Shown here in pieces: positions 17,235 to 26,341 of a stretch of DNA of 64,000 nt. The notes under the pieces were generated by a model that saw only the letters and a program-made list of their open reading frames with translations, was not told the origin of the DNA and did no database searches. The position numbers and the translations under genes were made by a program. Where the stretch lies: positions 62,001-126,000 of the forward strand of contig NZ_QNVJ01000064.1 of the NCBI RefSeq assembly GCF_003350345.1, in the 5' to 3' direction. The stretch's first letter is position 1. The number at the start of each line of letters is the position of its first letter. The stretch is from Alkalilacustris brevis (lineage in GTDB: Bacteria > Pseudomonadota > Alphaproteobacteria > Rhodobacterales > Rhodobacteraceae).

Positions 17235-19297
17235 CACGCCCTCACCCGTATCAATGCGTCCACCGCCGCAACGCCTTCGCCTTTTGGCAGCACGATGAGC
17301 GGGTTGATCTCGCCCTCGATGATATCGGTCGAGGCGGCGAGGTCCGACACCGCCACCACGGCCCGCGCCAGGGCGTCGAGGTCGCCTTGCGGCCTTCCCC
17401 GCGCCCCACCAAGTATCTGGGTGACCTTCAACGATGCGATCATCTCTTTTGCGCCATCCAGATCGACCGGGGCCAATCGCATGACCGTGTCGCGGTAGAT
17501 CTCGGTGAAGATGCCACCGGCGGCCAGCACCACGACCGGCCCCACCTGCGGATCCCGGCGCATTCCGATCAGAACCTCGCCGACGCCCCCGCGCATCTGC
17601 TGGACAAGCACGCGCCTGACCGCGTGACCCGGCAAGTTGGTCGCTATGTTGTCCTGGATCGCCGCCATCGCCCTGGCCAGAGCCTCCGGGCCGCTGATGC
17701 CGACGATGACGCCGCCTGCATCGCTCTTGTGGGGGATCGCGGCATCGAGCACCTTGACGACAACGGGATAGTCGAACGGCAGGTCAGGCACCGGGCTGGA
17801 CGTATCGAGTGCCACCCATTCGGCCACAGGCAAGGCGGGAAGGCGCGTGTAGGCCTCTGCCTCATCCAGTGTGCGCCCCTCACATTCGCCAATGTCCTCG
17901 ACAACCTGCGGCAGGGCCGGGACCTGCCGCTGTAGCGCGGCCGCCACCGCGTCGGCGCATGTCTCGGGGTCTTCGAAAACCGGAACGCCGGCGCCGGCAA
18001 GCCGCCGCGTCGCGTCCGGGGCATCGGGCACCAGGAAAACCGCGAAAGGGCTGCCGGGCGCATCGATCAGATCAAGCGCGGGCTGCACTGCAAGCTCCGG
18101 ATTGAACCGGGCCGACGACCCGACACAGACCAGAACCAGATCGAACTCGGGCGCCTGCCGAAAAACCTCGATCGCTCCGCGCATCACGTCATAGCGGGTG
18201 CCGGCGAGGGTCAGGTCAAGAATCCGGTTATGTCCTGCCTCGATGCCCTTGGCGGCCAGCCGTTCGCAAGTCTCGGCGCTTGGCCGCACGATATCGACCC
18301 CTAATCCCGCAAGCTGGTCAACGGCCATCGCCGCGCCGCCGCCAGTGGTGGTTATCACGCCGACACGCCCGCGGCGCCGTTGAGGCGCGGCAGGCACGCG
18401 CGCCAGCAACGGCGCGACCTCGAGCAGACCCTCGAACGACGAAACGCGGGCAATCCCGCAGGCCTTGAGGAAGACATCCGCAACCTCGTCCGCACCAGCC
18501 AGCGATCCGGTATGCGATTGCGCCAGTTCGGCCGCCTCGTCGGAACGGCCCAGCTTGAACGCCGCGACAGGCTTGCCACGCTTTGCGGCCTTGCTGGCGA
18601 ATTCTCGCAGCTTGTCGGCGTGCCGCATGTGCTCAAGAAAAAGCAAGAACCCGGTCACGGCAGGGTCGTCCAATGCGGCCAGGCAGACATCGCCGATCGA
18701 AAGATCGGCCTCGCCGCCGACCGAGACCAGACCGGCAAAGCCCAGCCCCTTGCGCTTGCCGCGCGACAACAGGGCACCGATCAGGCTGCCGCTATGGGAC
18801 GCCACGAACAGGCCGCCTTTCGGCAGGTCCGGCTCCGCGAAGGCGGCATTCGCCGTCAGAGTCATGCCGTGGTGCAGGTTGGCAAGGCCAATGGACGATG
18901 GCCCCAGCACACGCAACCTGCCCCGCCCGGTCAGGGCCTGCAGCCTGGCCATGTTGGCTTCCCCTGCCCCGCCGGCCTCGGCAAAGCCGGTGGCAAGCAC
19001 GGTCGCAACCGGCACGCCAAGCGCTTCGCATTCCTCCAGAGCATCCAGCGCGCGGCCTGCGCCGGTCAGGATGAAGGCGTGCTCGGGCACCTCCGGAAGC
19101 GCGGATAGCGCGGGATACGACCGCTCGCCCTGAACCGTCTCGCGGGTCGGGTTGACCGGAAAGACCGTGCCACCATACCCTGCGGCCCGCAGGAACCTGA
19201 GCGGGCGGCCCGAGGTCTTTTCGGCATCGTCCGACACGCCAACCAGCGCGATGCTGTCAGGCCGCAGCAGCGATTTCTGCCATACCATCCCGCCCAT
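17234..19297 (-). CDS. Acetate--CoA ligase family protein (NDP-forming acyl-CoA synthetase), copy 2
   Basis: A 687-residue protein with the same layout as the copy at 13108: CoA-binding domain (IALVGVSDDAEKTSGRPLR), ligase domain with phospho-His262 in SHTGSLAG, and a C-terminal ATP-grasp domain (YPVVVKVLDAAIPHKSDAGG). The start ATG 19297 overlaps the acyl-CoA dehydrogenase stop (TGATG); ATG 19288 is also possible. Two divergent paralogues in one operon imply two different acids to activate, or a heteromeric enzyme (inference). Confidence 0.86.
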   Translation of the reverse strand: MGGMVWQKSLLRPDSIALVGVSDDAEKTSGRPLRFLRAAGYGGTVFPVNPTRETVQGERSYPALSALPEVPEHAFILTGAGRALDALEECEALGVPVATVLATGFAEAGGAGEANMARLQALTGRGRLRVLGPSSIGLANLHHGMTLTANAAFAEPDLPKGGLFVASHSGSLIGALLSRGKRKGLGFAGLVSVGGEADLSIGDVCLAALDDPAVTGFLLFLEHMRHADKLREFASKAAKRGKPVAAFKLGRSDEAAELAQSHTGSLAGADEVADVFLKACGIARVSSFEGLLEVAPLLARVPAAPQRRRGRVGVITTTGGGAAMAVDQLAGLGVDIVRPSAETCERLAAKGIEAGHNRILDLTLAGTRYDVMRGAIEVFRQAPEFDLVLVCVGSSARFNPELAVQPALDLIDAPGSPFAVFLVPDAPDATRRLAGAGVPVFEDPETCADAVAAALQRQVPALPQVVEDIGECEGRTLDEAEAYTRLPALPVAEWVALDTSSPVPDLPFDYPVVVKVLDAAIPHKSDAGGVIVGISGPEALARAMAAIQDNIATNLPGHAVRRVLVQQMRGGVGEVLIGMRRDPQVGPVVVLAAGGIFTEIYRDTVMRLAPVDLDGAKEMIASLKVTQILGGARGRPQGDLDALARAVVAVSDLAASTDIIEGEINPLIVLPKGEGVAAVDALIRVRA

Positions 19298-20448
19298 CAC
19301 GACGGCCGCTGGCTGAAGCGACGGTCAAACACATGTTCGGCGATCCGGTTCTTCAACATCTCGATCGACCCGCCGGCGATCTGCCAGCCGCGTGTGCGCT
19401 TGACGCAGTATTCCACAAGGCTTTCGGTCGAATACCCATAAGCCCCCATCGCCTGCATGGCCGCATTCGCCACGTCGAACCCGGCCTCATTGCAAGCCAG
19501 CTTCGCAACAGCGGTGTTGAATGCGGAAGGAAGGCCGTTCTCGTCGCCATCCCGCGCCGCGCGGTAGAGCAGCATCTGCGCGCTCTCGAGCTTCACGATC
19601 ATTTCCGAGAATTTCCATTGCAGGCCCTGGAATTCGCACAAGGGGCGGCCGAATTGCGTCCGCTCGGTCGCGTGGCGGCGCGCCACCTCATAGGCATGAC
19701 GGCCCAGCGCCAGCGCGCGCGAGGCATTGCCGATGCGTTCGACATTGAAGCCCGAGATCTGCTTCTTGAACCCACCCGGACCAAGCAGCAGGTTTTCAGC
19801 CGGGATCCGGCAGTCTTCGAAGTAAAGCGGGCACCATTCCTCTCCGCTCATGAAGGGAGAGGGTTGCCCGATGGTGAAGCCCGGTGTCCCACGCTCGACC
19901 AGAACAGATCCGATACCCTTCGTGCCCGGCCCGAAGCGGACGTAGATCAGGAACAGGTCGGCATGGGGGCTATGCGTGGAAAAAACCTTGGAGCCGTTGA
20001 GCACATAGCCGTCGCCATCCTCACGCGCGCTTGTCTTGAGCTCCGTGACCGCAGAGCCCGCATCCGGCTCGCTCATGCCCAGCGAGATCAGTTTCTTGCC
20101 CGCCAGCAGATCGGGCAGCCAGCGTTCCTTCTGGGCGGGCGATGCGAATTCGGCGAAAGTGCGGATCGGGCCGAAGTTTCCGGCCTGCACGACATCGGCG
20201 CTTTTCGGGCAGACCATGGCAAGCTCCTGGATCGTGATGACGGCATCCATCAAGGTGCCACCGACGCCGCCGTCGTCTTCACGAATGGTTATCCCAAGCA
20301 TGCCCATCGCGGCCAGCTTCTCGGCCACGTCCCATGGGTATTCCAGAGAGTGGGCCCGCGCCAGCGCGCCCTCGGCCAGCTCACCTTCGGCAAAACGGCG
20401 CACGGCATGGGCCAGTTCGGCCTGATCTGGGGTAAGTCCGGATATCAC
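19297..20448 (-). CDS. Acyl-CoA dehydrogenase family protein
   Basis: A 383-residue FAD-dependent dehydrogenase with the normal N-terminal helical, middle beta (SLGMSEPDAGSAV) and C-terminal helical domains (RTQFGRPLCEFQGLQWKFSE). The usual catalytic Glu of the EGT motif is replaced: the C-terminal motif reads IAGGS (357-361). Glu237 in NVERIG sits where isovaleryl-CoA dehydrogenase carries its catalytic base, so the enzyme may be active on branched substrates. GTG start with AAGGAG eight bases upstream. First gene of the overlapping operon; it should introduce the alpha,beta double bond before the FadJ-like step. Confidence 0.88.
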   Translation of the reverse strand: MISGLTPDQAELAHAVRRFAEGELAEGALARAHSLEYPWDVAEKLAAMGMLGITIREDDGGVGGTLMDAVITIQELAMVCPKSADVVQAGNFGPIRTFAEFASPAQKERWLPDLLAGKKLISLGMSEPDAGSAVTELKTSAREDGDGYVLNGSKVFSTHSPHADLFLIYVRFGPGTKGIGSVLVERGTPGFTIGQPSPFMSGEEWCPLYFEDCRIPAENLLLGPGGFKKQISGFNVERIGNASRALALGRHAYEVARRHATERTQFGRPLCEFQGLQWKFSEMIVKLESAQMLLYRAARDGDENGLPSAFNTAVAKLACNEAGFDVANAAMQAMGAYGYSTESLVEYCVKRTRGWQIAGGSIEMLKNRIAEHVFDRRFSQRPS

Positions 20449-20561
20449 GGGCTTGGCTCCTTCTTGGCTTTCGCACGGGCTCGCATTGCCCGCAGCGTCC
20501 TTATCAAGCCAATACGGGGGTGCAGGAAAGTGACCAGACGTGTTAATTGCATAACCGCAGA

Positions 20562-20678
20562 TCAGCCTTTCTCTGGGTGAACGCCAAATCGTTCAAGGGC
20601 AGTGGCGATGCCCTGCCCGACACCCATGCAAATTCCGGCCAGCGCGTGGCGCCTGCCGGTCAAGACCCGGCGACGCTC
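20562..20678 (-). pseudogene. Thiolase C-terminal remnant
   Basis: 38 codons in frame before a stop, reading RHALAGICMGVGQGIATALE and ending ERFGVHPEKG. This matches the C-terminal end of acetyl-CoA acyltransferases of the PcaF/PaaJ kind, whose last active-site Cys lies in a CxGxGQG loop. An in-frame stop sits immediately upstream and no start exists, so the other ~360 residues are gone. It lies between an acyl-CoA synthetase and the acyl-CoA dehydrogenase, where a beta-oxidation thiolase gene would be expected. Confidence 0.7.
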
Positions 20679-20761
20679 TCATCGAAATGGTGCAGCGTGC
20701 CGCGAATGGCCGCGTCACCGCTGCCGAGGCCTTGGAGTATCGAAAACCACCGTTCGCTCAT
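20660..20761 (-). CDS. Very short ORF overlapping the acyl-CoA synthetase stop
   Basis: 33 codons beginning [20 protein letters not shown], with an ATGA overlap to the synthetase stop codon. The C-terminal end overlaps the thiolase remnant in another frame. It may be the left-hand debris of the deletion that removed the thiolase rather than a real gene. No family recognised. Confidence 0.2.
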   Translation of the reverse strand: MSERWFSILQGLGSGDAAIRGTLHHFDESVAGS

Positions 20762-22497
20762 GTTTCGTCGCCCTCCAGGGTCGAGATGTCGCCCTCGGGC
20801 AGGCCAAGCTCGCGCGCTTTCAGCAACCGGCGCATGATCTTGCCCGAACGCGTTTTGGGCAGGCTGTTGCGAAACACGATCTCGCGCGGGGCAACGGCGG
20901 GGCCGAGCCGCTTGCGGGCATGGCCGCGGATGGCGCGCTCGGTCTCCTCGTCGGCCTCGAAGCCCGCATTGAGCGTGACATAGGCCTTGACCACCTCACC
21001 GGCGGTCTCGTCGGGGATGCCGATGACCGCGGCCTCGGCCACGGCCTCGTGCTCGATCAGCGCGCTTTCCACCTCGAACGGGCCGATCAGATGGCCCGAC
21101 GACTTGATCAGGTCGTCGGCGCGGCCAATGAACCAGAAATACCCGTCCTCGTCGCACATCGCCAGATCGCCGGTCAGATACCAGCCATCGGCGAAGCACT
21201 TGGCGTAACGCTCTTTCTCGTGCAGGTAGCCGCGCATCATCGACGGCCAGCCCTCGCGCAGCGCCAGTTCGCCGATCTCGCCCGCCTCCAGTTCGCGCAA
21301 GGTGTCGTTATCGCGCTCGACCACGCCGGCCTCGATCCCCGGCAGCGGCTTGCCCATGGAGCCGGGCCTGATATCCATCGAGGGCGTGTTGGCGATCATG
21401 ATGCCGCCGGTCTCGGATTGCCACCAGTTGTCGTGGAACGGCTTGCCGAACACCTCGTGCCCCCAGACCACGCATTCGGCGTTGAGCGGCTCGCCGACGC
21501 TGGCGGCAAAGCGCAGGGCCGAGAAATCATGCCCCTTCGCCGCCGCCTTGCCGGCGCGCATCATCATGCGGATTGCCGTCGGCGCGGTGTACCAGACCTG
21601 CACGCCCTCGCGCTCAAGGATGGAATACCAGCGCTCCAGATCGAACTCGGCCTCGTCCACGATCATCGTGACCCGGTTGGCCAGCGGCGAAATGATGCCG
21701 TAGCTCATCCCCGTGACCCAGCCGGGATCGGCGGTGCACCAGTAGGTATCGCCCGGCCGCAGATCGAGCGCCATCCGCCCGGTTTCCACATGCGCCACCA
21801 CCGCGCCATGCACATGCACCACCCCCTTGGGCTTGCCGGTGGTACCCGAGGTGAAATGCAAAAGCGCCATGTCCTCGGTATCGGTTGCGACAGTCTCGAA
21901 CGTGTCCGACGCCTCGGCCATTGCCGGGCCGAGCGCCACGCAGCCCTCGGGCGCCTCATCGCCCACGATCAGCACCAGCTTCAGCGATGGCAGATCATCG
22001 CGCCAATCGGCCACCTTGCGCCGGTAAAGCGCCGCGGTGGTCACCAGTACGCTGGCTTCGCCGATCTCCATGCGCGCGCGCACCGGCTCGGGGCCGAAGG
22101 CGGCAAACAGCGGGCTGACCACCAGCCCGGCCTTGAGCGCGCCCAGCGTGGCGGTGTAAAGCGCGGGCACGCGGCCCATCAGCGTGAACAGCCGGTCGCC
22201 GCGCTCCAGCCCGTGTTCGGCCAGCACGTTGGCGAAGCGGTTGGCCTCGGCGGCCAGATCGCCATAGCTGATCTCGCGTCGCGCCCCATCCTCGCGGCCC
22301 AGCCAGCGGATCGCCACCTGGTCGGCATGTTCGGGCAGGTGCCGCTCCACCGCTTCATGGGCAATGTTCAGCCCGCCGCCGGGCAGTCCGGCCAGCCGCC
22401 TGCGCGCGTCCTCCCAGGAAAACGCCGCGCGGGCCTCGGAATTGTCCGCCGCGGCGTCACGCGCGGCTTTGGTCTTGCGGATAGGTTCGAACTCCAT
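20758..22497 (-). CDS. AMP-binding acyl-CoA synthetase (medium-chain/ACSM-like)
   Basis: A 579-residue adenylate-forming ligase. It has the P-loop-like motif [15 protein letters not shown], the [10 protein letters not shown] motif of the acetyl/acyl-CoA synthetase branch, [17 protein letters not shown], and the hinge [14 protein letters not shown]. The SSGxxIGPFEVE form is typical of medium-chain acyl-CoA synthetases rather than acetyl-CoA synthetase. The adenylation Lys is in [17 protein letters not shown] lies nine bases upstream of the ATG. It is separated from the downstream beta-oxidation operon by the thiolase remnant, and supplies a third way of forming acyl-CoA. Confidence 0.9.
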   Translation of the reverse strand: MEFEPIRKTKAARDAAADNSEARAAFSWEDARRRLAGLPGGGLNIAHEAVERHLPEHADQVAIRWLGREDGARREISYGDLAAEANRFANVLAEHGLERGDRLFTLMGRVPALYTATLGALKAGLVVSPLFAAFGPEPVRARMEIGEASVLVTTAALYRRKVADWRDDLPSLKLVLIVGDEAPEGCVALGPAMAEASDTFETVATDTEDMALLHFTSGTTGKPKGVVHVHGAVVAHVETGRMALDLRPGDTYWCTADPGWVTGMSYGIISPLANRVTMIVDEAEFDLERWYSILEREGVQVWYTAPTAIRMMMRAGKAAAKGHDFSALRFAASVGEPLNAECVVWGHEVFGKPFHDNWWQSETGGIMIANTPSMDIRPGSMGKPLPGIEAGVVERDNDTLRELEAGEIGELALREGWPSMMRGYLHEKERYAKCFADGWYLTGDLAMCDEDGYFWFIGRADDLIKSSGHLIGPFEVESALIEHEAVAEAAVIGIPDETAGEVVKAYVTLNAGFEADEETERAIRGHARKRLGPAVAPREIVFRNSLPKTRSGKIMRRLLKARELGLPEGDISTLEGDET

Positions 22498-22904
22498 CTG
22501 CCTGTGCTCCTTGCCTCCGCGGCACCGGCCAAAAGCCCCCGGAACCCCGATTCCATGCGATCGGAGGCAAGGCTAGCATATCCCGGCACGCTGGAAATTG
22601 AGCGCCGTCAACGACGGCACATCTGCGCTGGCCCCAGATCGCGTGCAAGTTCGCCGCGGATCAAAGCTGCATCCGGGTTTCGGTCCCGATCGAGCGCAAG
22701 GATCTGGCGCAGGGGTCGGCGCTGTCGTTCCGGGCGCGCGGGTGGGCGAGCTTGGCGCCTTTGGCTACGACCCGCTGGCGATCACCTCGTTCCGACCCGA
22801 GCGCGAGGTGCGCGCCAGGATGCAGCGCGATCCGGTAAACATCTGCTGCAAGGCCGGCCCACCCCCTGCGGACCGGTCGCAATGCCGACCTGAAGGTGAT
22901 GGAC
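22498..22904. other. Non-coding or decayed region upstream of the YgiT-like gene
   Basis: About 400 bp without a convincing intact gene. Two fragments on the plus strand have coding-like composition in different frames: one around 22650-22740 (reading IRVSVPIERKDLAQGSALSF) and the next at about 22737-22840 (GELGAFGYDPLAITSF). They could be one frameshifted former gene; no family was recognised. The left end is the promoter region of the acyl-CoA synthetase. Confidence 0.3.
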
Positions 22905-23171
22905 ATGAAGCACGAACAATGCGCCAACCAGGCGCCTGCCGCGAACCGCCCGCATGGCGATGGCAGCGACCGCCCTGATAATGCGGCGGCCTGCCCGGCT
23001 TGTGGAGAGGCCGACCGCGTCGCAAGCCCGATCACGACCGTTTTCCACGCGCAGGGCTCGCTGGCCGTGATCCGGGATATTCCGGCCATGGTCTGCCCGA
23101 GCTGTCACGAGGAATACCCCGACGATCAGACCGCTATGCGGCTTGACCTGACCCAACGATGTAAGCCTTGA
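22905..23171 (+). CDS. YgiT-type zinc finger protein (MqsA antitoxin N-terminal-like)
   Basis: An 88-residue protein with two CxxC pairs, Cys30-x2-Cys33 and Cys64-x2-Cys67, separated by a VIRDIPAMVC segment and followed by HEEYPDD. This is the YgiT zinc-finger pattern of MqsA-type antitoxins. The C-terminal HTH of full MqsA is absent, as in the many short members paired with DUF4258 or MqsR toxins. The start ATG 22905 has GAAGG about eight bases upstream. No intact toxin gene is adjacent: the upstream stretch looks decayed. It may be an orphan antitoxin. Confidence 0.6.
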   Translation: MKHEQCANQAPAANRPHGDGSDRPDNAAACPACGEADRVASPITTVFHAQGSLAVIRDIPAMVCPSCHEEYPDDQTAMRLDLTQRCKP

Positions 23172-23277
23172 GCGCTACGAATACCCCTCGCACCCGGCTG
23201 AGCCGGTGAAGAATCGCATGCGGGAATCGGCGCGCCTCGTGCTGGAGGATGCCCGTGCCGCAAGCGGCATGAACGGT
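23172..23277 (+). other. Coding-like fragment, unassigned
   Basis: Directly after the YgiT-type gene, the plus strand reads ERYEYPSHPAEPVKNRMRES and continues ARLVLEDARAASGM before running antisense into the ADP-ribosylglycohydrolase gene. The codon pattern is gene-like but there is no proper start and no recognised family. It may be the remaining part of a decayed gene. Confidence 0.2.
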
Positions 23278-24045
23278 TCAGTGGTCTCCCGGGCGGCGCG
23301 CGTCGAAACGGTCGAGCACGGCGGCCAGATCCGGCGTCAGCCGGGCGCGCGCCTGTTCCGCGATCTCGCACGGCACGCCGAATTTGGCCTCGGCCACGGA
23401 GCCGGCGATACAGGCAAGCGTATAGGTGTCGCCGCCAAGACAGATGACTGTGCGCACCGCGTTCTCCCAGTTGTCGGCCTCGAACGCGGCGACCAGCGCC
23501 GGGGGCATCGTTCCGGCAGCCGAAACGTCGAAGCCGCCGCGCTTGAGCGCGGCCTCGGGGCGCAGATCATAGCCGAAATCCCGCTCCAGGCGGTCACGCA
23601 CGCCTTCGCGCTGCGTTCCTTGCCTGAGCAAAAGGATCGCAAGCGCCACGGCCTGCGCGGCGGCGACGGCGTGCGGGTGGTCGTGGCTGACCGACGCCTG
23701 CGCGGCGGCCAGATCCAGCGCCTCGGCCTCGGTTTCGGCCCACCAGCCGACGGCCGAGCCCCGCATCGGTGCCCCGTTGCCCCAACTTCCATAGGCTGGC
23801 GCATCGTCGGAGAACGCCCAGCGCAAGAACATGCCCCCGTAACCCGCATCCGGATACCGGCGGACCAAATCGCGCAGCGTGGCCGCGAAGTTGCGCCCGC
23901 CCAGCATCGCCTCGGCGATGGCGAGCGTGCAGACCGTATCATCGGTAAAGCGGCACTGCCTGTGGAACAGTTCGAAATCCCGTGGCGGGCGCACGTGGCC
24001 CTCGAACCGCGATCCGATGATGTCCCCGGCGATGGCGCCCAGCAT
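23278..24045 (-). CDS. ADP-ribosylglycohydrolase family protein, altered metal motif
   Basis: A 255-residue DraG/ARH-fold protein. The N-terminus MLGAIAGDIIGSRFE and the first metal motif FTDDTVCT are normal. The second metal motif, usually GGDTDT or GGDSDT, reads GGDTYT: a Tyr codon (TAT) stands where the metal-binding Asp (GAT) is expected, one base away. The start ATG 24045 has GGAG six bases upstream. ARH-fold enzymes remove ADP-ribose from proteins or related compounds; this one may have lost or changed its dinuclear metal site. Monocistronic, with no ADP-ribosyltransferase nearby. The 24046-24248 gap shows nothing. Confidence 0.8.
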   Translation of the reverse strand: MLGAIAGDIIGSRFEGHVRPPRDFELFHRQCRFTDDTVCTLAIAEAMLGGRNFAATLRDLVRRYPDAGYGGMFLRWAFSDDAPAYGSWGNGAPMRGSAVGWWAETEAEALDLAAAQASVSHDHPHAVAAAQAVALAILLLRQGTQREGVRDRLERDFGYDLRPEAALKRGGFDVSAAGTMPPALVAAFEADNWENAVRTVICLGGDTYTLACIAGSVAEAKFGVPCEIAEQARARLTPDLAAVLDRFDARRPGDH

Positions 24046-24248
24046 GACGATCTCCATACGGCCTGTTCGATCTGTGCCATCGCCTGCCCGGCAAGTGGTG
24101 GCACGCCCGACCGGCACAGGCTTCTCAACCCATCTGGACCTGTTCACTCCATCAAATCAGGCAGCGATGGTCAACGCGGCCCTGCCCGGTGATGAGGTCG
24201 GTTTGCCGCCTTTCACTGCCGTGCTGCCAGACGCAAGCCCCGTTGCGG

Positions 24249-25658
24249 TCAGCTCCGGTTGCCCAGCACTTCTGCCACGCGGGCCATGAAATCCTCGCCG
24301 CGGGCCTCGAAATCGCGGTATTGGTCGAAGCTGGCCGCCGCAGGGGCCAGCAGCACGGTCTCGCCCGGTGCGGCCTCGGCGCTGGCGCGGGCCACGGCGC
24401 GCTCCATGGTTTCGCAGATCTCGTGCGGGCAGTCGCCGATCTGCAGCGCAAAGTCGCGTGCCGAATGCCCGATCAGATAGGCCTTGACCACATTGCCCAG
24501 TTGCGGGACGAGCGCGGCAATGCCGCCATCCTTGCCCAGCCCCCCCGCGATCCAGCGGATACGGTCGAACGCCGCCAGGGCGCGCGCGGCGCTGTCTGCA
24601 TTGGTGGCCTTGGAATCGTTGACGTAGCGGACACCGCCGGCCTCGGCCACCAGTTGCGAGCGGTGCGGCAGACCCGGAAAACTGGCCAGCGCGGCCTCGA
24701 TCGCGCGCGGTGCCATCCCGAGCGTGCGCGCCACCGCCCAGGCGGCGCAGGCATTCTGGTGGTTATGTGCCCCCGGCAGCCCCGGCAGCGCACGCAGATC
24801 GCTTGCGGCCACCTGCCGCCCCTTGCGCCATTCGGCCAGAAACCCCTTGCGGGCAAAGACCATCCAGCCCGGCCCGGTCAGCTTGCGCCCTGACGAGGTG
24901 CGGATCACGCGGGCATCCTCGGCCGCCTCGGCCATCTGCCCGGCGAGAAACCGGCCCTCGGGCTCGTCCACGCCGATGATCGCACGGTCGGGTCCGCCCT
25001 CGGCAAAGAGGCGCCGCTTGGCCGCGAAATAGCCGCCAAGGCCGCCGTGGCGGTCCAGGTGGTCGGGGGTAAGGTTGGTGAATACCGCTATATCGGGGGT
25101 GAGCGCGCGCGCCAGTTCCGTCTGGTAGGAGGACAGCTCCAGCACGATCACCTCGCCATCCACGGGCGGGTCGAGATCGAGCACCCCGCGCCCGATATTG
25201 CCCGCCATCTGCACCGGGCGGCCATCAGCGGCCAGGATGTGAGCGATCAGCGCCGTGGTGGTGGATTTGCCGTTCGATCCGGTCACCGCGACCACGCGCG
25301 GTGGTTGGTCGAAGCGCACCCATTCGCCCAGCCCCAGCGAGCGGAAGAAAAGGCCGATGTCGTTATCCACCGGCACCCCGGCATCGAGCGCAGCGGCAAC
25401 ATGGCGGTTGGGCGCAGGGTAAAGATGCGGGATACCGGGGCTGACGATCAAGGCGGCAACATGCTCGAACGCGCCGGGGCGGGAAAGGTCGTGCAGGGTC
25501 AGCCCTTCGGCCTCGGCGCGGGCGCGGGCCTCGGGGCTGTCGTCCCAGACCAGCGCCTCGGCCCCGCCGTTAGCCAGTGCGCGCGCGGTGGCCATGCCCG
25601 AGCGCCCCAGCCCCAGAACGGCAAGCCTGCGCCCCTCGTATCCCCGGACCGGAATCAT
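24249..25658 (-). CDS. murD: UDP-N-acetylmuramoyl-L-alanine--D-glutamate ligase
   Basis: A 469-residue Mur ligase adding D-Glu to UDP-MurNAc-L-Ala in the cytoplasm. The N-terminal Rossmann-like domain starts [17 protein letters not shown], the ATP loop is GSNGKST (127-133, Lys131), the middle domain has [10 protein letters not shown] and [12 protein letters not shown], and the C-terminal domain has YVNDSKATN with the substrate Lys. AGGAAGGGG precedes the ATG at 25658. Length and motifs are normal. Unusually, it is not next to mraY, ftsW or murG in this window; its neighbours are unrelated. Confidence 0.93.
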   Translation of the reverse strand: MIPVRGYEGRRLAVLGLGRSGMATARALANGGAEALVWDDSPEARARAEAEGLTLHDLSRPGAFEHVAALIVSPGIPHLYPAPNRHVAAALDAGVPVDNDIGLFFRSLGLGEWVRFDQPPRVVAVTGSNGKSTTTALIAHILAADGRPVQMAGNIGRGVLDLDPPVDGEVIVLELSSYQTELARALTPDIAVFTNLTPDHLDRHGGLGGYFAAKRRLFAEGGPDRAIIGVDEPEGRFLAGQMAEAAEDARVIRTSSGRKLTGPGWMVFARKGFLAEWRKGRQVAASDLRALPGLPGAHNHQNACAAWAVARTLGMAPRAIEAALASFPGLPHRSQLVAEAGGVRYVNDSKATNADSAARALAAFDRIRWIAGGLGKDGGIAALVPQLGNVVKAYLIGHSARDFALQIGDCPHEICETMERAVARASAEAAPGETVLLAPAAASFDQYRDFEARGEDFMARVAEVLGNRS

Positions 25659-25738
25659 CGCTGCCCCTTCCTGCTTGTCCTGCCCTCTTGTCCGATGCAG
25701 GCGCGGCTTGTGCAAGCATTCGCTTGTGCCGGGCGCAC

Positions 25739-26341
25739 TCAGGCGCGGTCGATCGCGGCAAGCAGTTCGGCGTGGCGGCGGGTGAAGGCCGCGCGCACAT
25801 CGACCGGCGGGCGTGGCGCGATATGCAGGCCCTTCAGATGCGCGCCCGCAGGCTTGCCGAAAAAGCGATCGGCCTCGGCCCGGGAAAAGCCGGCGATCTG
25901 GGTTGCCTCGGCCCAGGCCGAAAGCCGGTCGGCCCGCTTGATCGCCGCCTTGATGCGCGCAGGCAGCACCGCAGGCAGGCCGAACCGGATATGGATGGCC
26001 GCCGCGAGCCGCGCCTCGAGCGCGCCGTAGCTTTCGCCCACCGCCGATTTTACAGGGCTGATCATGTCGCCGATCACGTATTCCGGCGCGTCATGCAGCA
26101 GCGCTGCCAGTTGCCAGCGCGGATGCTGCCCCGGCGCGATGGCCCGGAAAAGCGCCTCGACCAGCAACGAATGCTCGGCCACCGAATAGGGCCACTCGCC
26201 GGTGGTCTGACCGTTCCAGCGCGCGACAAAGGCCAGCCCGTGGGCGATGTCCTCGATCTCGATATCCATCGGCGTGGGATCGAGCAGATCGAGCCTGCGG
26301 CCCGAAAGCATCCTCTGCCAGGCGCGGGGTTGTCGGCTCAT
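25739..26341 (-). CDS. HD domain phosphohydrolase (YfbR-like)
   Basis: A 200-residue HD-superfamily protein. Metal ligands are seen in YSVAEHS and the HD pair in [12 protein letters not shown], followed by [13 protein letters not shown], as in YfbR-type 5'-nucleotidases. Those enzymes dephosphorylate deoxynucleoside monophosphates. The start ATG overlaps the stop of the upstream glycosyltransferase gene (ATGA), so the two are translated together. The true substrate is unproven. Confidence 0.78.
   Translation of the reverse strand: MSRQPRAWQRMLSGRRLDLLDPTPMDIEIEDIAHGLAFVARWNGQTTGEWPYSVAEHSLLVEALFRAIAPGQHPRWQLAALLHDAPEYVIGDMISPVKSAVGESYGALEARLAAAIHIRFGLPAVLPARIKAAIKRADRLSAWAEATQIAGFSRAEADRFFGKPAGAHLKGLHIAPRPPVDVRAAFTRRHAELLAAIDRA

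Noticed and set aside
22661-23089. A 142-codon minus-strand frame opposite the YgiT-type gene
   Set aside because: No motif or ribosome site; the plus-strand product has the two zinc-binding CxxC pairs.
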